Position numbers and translations under genes: made by a program | Part shown: positions 60,275 to 64,000 of the stretch, in pieces | Layout of the letters: each line of letters begins with the position of its first letter | Position numbering within the stretch: position 1 is the stretch's first letter | Assembly (NCBI GenBank): GCA_963593905.1 | Contig: CAVBBL010000009.1 | Location: forward strand, 17,430 to 81,429 | DNA length: 64,000 nt | Source of the DNA: CAG-791 sp963593905 | GTDB lineage: Bacteria; Bacillota; Clostridia; Lachnospirales; Lachnospiraceae | Direction of reading: 5' to 3' | The notes under the pieces: generated by a model | Told to the model about the DNA's origin: nothing | Database searches by the model: none | What the model saw: the letters and a program-made list of their open reading frames with translations, nothing else

Positions 60275-60372
60275 GCTTTTGTATCTATTGCAGTTAACTC
60301 ATTGTAATCTGTGCGCCTGCGGCGAAAATAGCCTTGATTGCAAAAGCAACTACGAAATTTGCTTTGCGATTT

Positions 60373-60401
60373 CTCCGGCGCAGAGTCTCTGCGAAATGGG
60401 G
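60373..60401 (+). promoter_or_regulatory. Hairpin sequestering the ribosome site of the LysR gene
   Basis: CTCC (60373-60376) pairs with GGGG (60398-60401) and CGCAGAG with CTCTGCG inside. The GGGG is the ribosome binding site of the LysR gene, so the hairpin would block translation. The same layout precedes the YesM gene. Confidence 0.5.
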
Positions 60402-60407
60402 ATTAAC

Positions 60408-61295
60408 ATGGACATAAAAAAATTTAAACTCTTTGCCGATGTGGCAGAGACCGGTAATTTTACAAAGAGTGGTGACCGCCTGGGCTATACGCAATCAGGC
60501 GTCAGCCATATTTTAAAATCCCTGGAGGAGGAAATGGGCTTTCCTCTCTTTGTCCGCTCTAATCAAGGCGTCAAGCTGACCAAAAATGCGCAGAAGATTC
60601 TGCCATTAGTCAGGCCTATTCTCGCCATGTATGAATCCCTTGAGCAAAATGTCAATGAGATTCACGGCGTTGAAGCCGGTTCCCTGACTATTGCCACCTT
60701 TCAGAGTATCTCCATCAGTTGGCTTCCTTCAATATTCCATAAGTTTCAGGAAACCTATCCCGGCATCAGTATCAAGCTGATGGAGGGCGGCACCGATGAG
60801 ATTGTAGAATGGATAGAGCAGGATATTGCTGATCTGGGCTTTTTGTCCTGTCAAAAACTCCATTCTCTGGAATGGGTCCCCCTCTATGAGGATCCTCTGA
60901 TGGCTGTACTGCCCAATGACTATGCCATTGGACCGGATGATTCTTTTCCTCTGCAGGCTTTCGATAGTAAGTCCTTTATCATCACAGCGATGGGGACTGA
61001 TTATGACGTGCACAATGCCTTGTCCGGCTCTGCAGTTGTGCCGGATATCCGCTTTACTTCCAAGGATGACCATGCCATTATTTCTATGGTCTCCAATCAT
61101 TTGGGTTACAGCATCCTTCCGCAGCTCATTGTGCAAGGTTTTGAAAAACAGGTCAAAGTTCGCCCCTTAGATCCGCCTTTTGCCAGAGAACTGGGAATTG
61201 CTTTAAAATCGCAGGAAATCATGTCTCCCGCAGCCGCCAAATTTCTGTCCCTGACAAAGAATATGCTTCCTGAATTGACAAAAAAAGAGAACTGA
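60408..61295 (+). CDS. LysR-family transcriptional regulator
   Basis: This 295-residue regulator has the LysR winged helix (MDIKKFKLFADVAETGNFTK, then SGDRLGYTQSGVSHILKSLE, residues 1-40) and a periplasmic-binding-like effector domain. The ATG at 60408 follows GGGGATTAAC; a frame from 60198 would translate the promoter and leader and is rejected. It may control the amidohydrolase upstream or the prd operon. The ligand is unknown. Confidence 0.93.
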   Translation: MDIKKFKLFADVAETGNFTKSGDRLGYTQSGVSHILKSLEEEMGFPLFVRSNQGVKLTKNAQKILPLVRPILAMYESLEQNVNEIHGVEAGSLTIATFQSISISWLPSIFHKFQETYPGISIKLMEGGTDEIVEWIEQDIADLGFLSCQKLHSLEWVPLYEDPLMAVLPNDYAIGPDDSFPLQAFDSKSFIITAMGTDYDVHNALSGSAVVPDIRFTSKDDHAIISMVSNHLGYSILPQLIVQGFEKQVKVRPLDPPFARELGIALKSQEIMSPAAAKFLSLTKNMLPELTKKEN

Positions 61296-61331
61296 CAGAA
61301 AATCTGCCTTCTTGGTCAGAATTTCTGTCAG
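61292..61331. terminator. Hairpin between convergent LysR and gatD genes
   Basis: CTGACAGAAA pairs with TTTCTGTCAG, with further partial pairing inside. It overlaps the LysR stop. The following 61340-61480 is CT-rich with CTCTGTTTTTCTATTG-like tandem repeats. Confidence 0.65.
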
Positions 61332-61481
61332 TCCTCACGATCGTATTATACTCAGGTTGTTACTCTCTATTATTCTCTGTTTCTCTCTATGCTCTATGTT
61401 CTCTGTTTCTTTTTCTAACACTCTCTGATTTTCTATTGCTCTCTGTTTTTCTATTGCTCTCTAATTTGTTACTGTTCTCTG

Positions 61482-62216
61482 TTACTCTCCCCGCACCTTC
61501 TCCAACACACTGTCGTGTGCCAGATTTTCATAAGTATCCGGCAAGGGCGCCAGATCAGCGCTCCCATATTTTCTCTCCAACGCACTTTTCAGGATCGCAT
61601 CACAAAGAAATGCGTTCTTAGGCAGGATAGGTCCGTGGCTGTAAGAGCCGAAGACATTCTTATACCGAACGCCTTCTGTCCCATCTTCGCCGTTATTGCC
61701 ATACCCTTTGATGATTTTCCCCAGTGGATGGACGCCTTCCCCTAAGTATGTCTTGCCGCTGTGATTTTCAAAGCCTACCACGATACCGCCGCCGCTCTCC
61801 TTGCCCAGTTCAAAAGCATAGTTGTCGATCATTCTGACTGATGCACCTACTGTATAGAAGTCCACAGCTCCCAGAAACTGACACTTCACACCATCTGCTG
61901 TCTGGTAATAGTGCCCCAGCATCTGATAACCGCCGCAGATACACAGAAAACTCTTGCCGTCTTCAATGGCTGCCTTGATTTCTGTTCCTTTTCCGGAATT
62001 CAGATCCCCCAGCAATACTTCCTGCTCGAAATCCTGACCGCCGCCGATAAAGAAGAGATCAAATTTCGTCAGGTCGGCTTTTTCTCCGATTTTTAAGGGC
62101 GTGACCTCACAGTCAATCCCTCTCCACTCCAGTCTCTTCTGCATGCAGAGAATATTGCCTCTGTCTCCGTAGAGATTCAGCACTTCCGGATATAAATGAC
62201 AAATAGTAATCTTCAT
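61482..62216 (-). CDS. gatD: Lipid II isoglutaminyl synthase, glutamine amidotransferase subunit
   Basis: This 244-residue class I amidotransferase provides ammonia to MurT to amidate the D-glutamate of lipid II. The catalytic Cys is in FLCICGGYQMLGHYY (about residue 94) and the His in SYSHGPILPKN (about residue 189). The N-terminal HLYPEVLNLYGDRGN is typical of GatD. It is downstream of murT in the same operon. GAGGTCTT precedes the ATG. Confidence 0.93.
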   Translation of the reverse strand: MKITICHLYPEVLNLYGDRGNILCMQKRLEWRGIDCEVTPLKIGEKADLTKFDLFFIGGGQDFEQEVLLGDLNSGKGTEIKAAIEDGKSFLCICGGYQMLGHYYQTADGVKCQFLGAVDFYTVGASVRMIDNYAFELGKESGGGIVVGFENHSGKTYLGEGVHPLGKIIKGYGNNGEDGTEGVRYKNVFGSYSHGPILPKNAFLCDAILKSALERKYGSADLAPLPDTYENLAHDSVLEKVRGE

Positions 62217-62291
62217 AAGACCTCATTTCTAATCTTCTCTTCTTTAATGATGGAACGAAAATTTGGAAAACTCTTTGTAACCAGCTCGTAT

Positions 62292-63689
62292 CTATCCTTT
62301 CCAGAATTCCGTCTTTCCGCAGGCCTGGCTGAGAACAGCCCGCAGCGCCAGCATCGAAGTGTAATTGGGCAGGATAAAGATCGGTACCTTGCTCTGACGG
62401 AAATGCTCCAAAAGCTTTTGATTATCCTTTTCCAGGTGGATACGGTCTTCTCCGGCCCCTGCATATTTAAGGCGCAGCTGCATATCCTCTGCTCTGTCGC
62501 CGGATACATAAATATCCGTCACTTCCTTTTTCGTGCAGATCTTCTCATGGTCTGCATCCCAGATCCAGGAGATATCATGTCCGTCTGCTGTCCTGTCGTT
62601 TAAGCAAAATACTGCCTCAAAGGGTTCCTCCAGGCTGGCCAGGTACTCTAATGCCTGATTACAGCCGGCAGGATTCTTCACAAGAATCATCTGTATAGAA
62701 ACACCATCCAGATCAAAAGTCTCCATTCTGCCAAAGCAGCTGTGCACCCCTAACAGGCTCTTCAGTATTTCCTGCCTGGGAAGTCCGAAGGCACCGTATG
62801 CTGCCACAGCCCCTGCCGCATTGTATACATTGTAAATGGCAGGGATGCCGATCTGCACCTCCTGCTGCTGTCCCTCAATATCCATCTGTACGGTACTGCC
62901 CTGAGGCGTCATATGCACGACCTGCGTCACAGCTACTGCAGGGGTGGGCCTGTGATATCCACAGGAAGGACAGTAGAAATCTCCCAAGTGCGCATAGGTA
63001 TGATAGTGATACTGATAAACGCTGCCGCAGCGGATACAATGCCGGGCATCGGAAATTATCCGCTCCTTTTGATCACCGGTAGGCATATTCAGGCCATAGT
63101 ACAGCACCGGATTGTCTACATCCTGTGCCAAAGAGGCTGTCAGAGAACAATCCGCATTGAGACAAAGAATACTCTCCGGTGTCAGTTTCACACCGGTGCG
63201 GATGGCATCCAAGGTATGCATCACCTCGCCGTAGCGGTCCAGCTGATCCCGGAAGAGATTGGTAACTACGATGACCTTGGGCTTTACCAAGGGTGCTACC
63301 TGCTTCAACGCGCCCTCATCACACTCGATCACTGCATAATGCGTCTTTGGTTTACCGAGCCATGTGGCATTGGCCGTGAATTCGGCTGTCACGCCGGAGA
63401 GAAGGTTGGCGCCGGATTTGTTGGCCAGACACACATGTCCATTCTCTGTCAGGGCATGCTCCAGCATCCGAGATGTCGTGGTTTTTCCATTGGTACCGGT
63501 CACCATGATGACCTCCATCCCTTGGGATGTCACTGCCAGAATATTCCGGGCAAAAAACATAGACGCCTTGCCCGGCAGGGCTGTGCCGCCCCGATGCAGC
63601 AGACGCAGCGCAGATCTGGTCAGCTTGCAGGCAGCCACTGCGAGGATTACCTGTATAATATTAGGTTTTGATTCATTTCCTGATGTCAT
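62292..63689 (-). CDS. murT: Lipid II isoglutaminyl synthase, Mur-ligase-like subunit
   Basis: This 465-residue ATP-dependent ligase has a P-loop VTGTNGKTTTSRMLEHAL and an inserted Cys4 zinc-ribbon (CIRCGSVYQYHYH to YCPSCGYH, about residues 215-245), diagnostic of MurT, plus a C-terminal Mur ligase domain. With GatD it forms the isoglutaminyl synthase at the inner face of the membrane. The ATG at 63689 follows GGAGAAATT; an in-frame ATG at 63731 has no ribosome site. Confidence 0.94.
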   Translation of the reverse strand: MTSGNESKPNIIQVILAVAACKLTRSALRLLHRGGTALPGKASMFFARNILAVTSQGMEVIMVTGTNGKTTTSRMLEHALTENGHVCLANKSGANLLSGVTAEFTANATWLGKPKTHYAVIECDEGALKQVAPLVKPKVIVVTNLFRDQLDRYGEVMHTLDAIRTGVKLTPESILCLNADCSLTASLAQDVDNPVLYYGLNMPTGDQKERIISDARHCIRCGSVYQYHYHTYAHLGDFYCPSCGYHRPTPAVAVTQVVHMTPQGSTVQMDIEGQQQEVQIGIPAIYNVYNAAGAVAAYGAFGLPRQEILKSLLGVHSCFGRMETFDLDGVSIQMILVKNPAGCNQALEYLASLEEPFEAVFCLNDRTADGHDISWIWDADHEKICTKKEVTDIYVSGDRAEDMQLRLKYAGAGEDRIHLEKDNQKLLEHFRQSKVPIFILPNYTSMLALRAVLSQACGKTEFWKG

Positions 63690-63812
63690 AATTTCTCCAA
63701 TCACATTATCTGTGCTCGTTACATTATCCATGTTTATTATGTTTTAAATTTTCTCATAGACTGCATCACATCACGGCGTTATCTACTATACATTATTTTT
63801 ACAATAAAAAAA

Positions 63813-63833
63813 AGCTCCTGCACAGCAAGAGCT
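63813..63833 (-). terminator. Terminator after tRNA-Cys
   Basis: AGCTC and GAGCT form a short stem directly after the tRNA, followed on the minus strand by eight Ts. Confidence 0.75.
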
Positions 63834-63838
63834 TCGCG

Positions 63839-63909
63839 AGGTGACAACCGGATTTGAACCGGTGCTCAAGGTGTTGCAGACCTTTGCCTTACCACTTGGC
63901 TATGTCACC
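63839..63909 (-). tRNA. tRNA-Cys (anticodon GCA)
   Basis: A 71-base cloverleaf is read on the minus strand. The acceptor arms are GGTGACA/TGTCACC, the anticodon loop is CTGCAAC and the T-loop is TTCAAAT in an ACCGG/CCGGT stem. The discriminator is T and CCA is not encoded. Confidence 0.95.
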
Positions 63910-63948
63910 AAATATAAAACTTTGTACAATAATTGAAATAAAAAGAAG

Positions 63949-64000
63949 TGACTCCGACGGGAATTGAACCCGTGTTACCGCCGTGAAAGGGCGATGTCTT
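63949..64000 (-). tRNA. tRNA-Glu (anticodon TTC), 5' part outside window
   Basis: The 3' 52 bases are visible: anticodon stem-loop CCGCC/GGCGG-like with CTTTCAC, T-arm ACGGG/CCCGT with TTCAATT, acceptor CGGAGTC and discriminator A. The 5' end lies beyond the window. It precedes tRNA-Cys in the same transcript. Confidence 0.9.

Noticed and set aside
60198..60407. Longer LysR protein starting at 60198
   Set aside because: That stretch contains a sigma-A promoter and an intrinsic terminator; LysR domains normally begin at the helix-turn-helix as they do from 60408.

Overview
The window comes from a gut-type Clostridia (Firmicutes) chromosome, most likely a Lachnospiraceae member. The evidence is a SCIFF peptide with its radical SAM maturase, MurT/GatD cell-wall genes, a Stickland D-proline reductase (prd) operon, several LplB/YtcP-type sugar ABC transporters with YesM/YesN and AraC regulators, strong AGGAGG ribosome binding sites, and moderate GC content with T-rich intergenic tracts. 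No rRNA, CRISPR array, prophage or intact insertion sequence is visible. Mobile remnants are limited to a deleted serine recombinase and a truncated PD-(D/E)XK nuclease-type transposase.

Layout. 1-5.3 kb: a sugar ABC transporter operon on the minus strand (two binding proteins, two permeases), divergent from a YesM/YesN two-component pair and a Gfo/Idh/MocA dehydrogenase (5.6-10.5 kb). 10.6-17.7 kb: a second sugar ABC operon on the minus strand ending in a GH67/GH20-like glycosidase and a DapA/NanA-family aldolase, divergent from an IclR regulator. 19.3-24 kb: an accessory patch with a DUF3791/DUF3990 module, an AlgI/AlgJ-like polysaccharide O-acetylation pair and two gene remnants. 24-28 kb: flavoprotein, ferredoxin and sodium symporter operon. 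28-32.7 kb: GH31 glycosidase, AraC regulator, RluA pseudouridine synthase. 32.6-34.4 kb: an AbiE toxin-antitoxin locus whose toxin gene is frameshifted. 34.9-38.1 kb: SCIFF, its maturase, and sodium-pump decarboxylase beta and tiny gamma-like subunits. 38.3-45.3 kb: a heptad-repeat lipoprotein and MMPL transporter under a divergent TetR regulator with clear operators. 45.7-51.7 kb: TVP38 protein, cytidylate-kinase-like protein, polar amino acid ABC transporter, DMT transporter with a folded leader. 51.8-58.2 kb: a compact prd operon. 58.8-64 kb: amidohydrolase, LysR regulator, GatD/MurT, tRNA-Cys and a partial tRNA-Glu.

Two observations stand out. First, a structured leader element recurs immediately upstream of many unrelated genes, always in the gene's orientation. 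It is built from hairpins B, C, D and E followed by the Shine-Dalgarno sequence, and its stems keep pairing while their sequences change. Its ends abut stop and start codons, so it fills whole intercistronic gaps. Second, the proline racemase of the prd operon is fused to a complete TetR-type DNA-binding domain, PrdB carries Cys where characterised orthologues carry selenocysteine, and no prdR regulator is present nearby. This suggests a selenium-independent and possibly self-regulating proline reductase operon.

All product names are from reading translated sequence and remembered family motifs; nothing was searched against a database.
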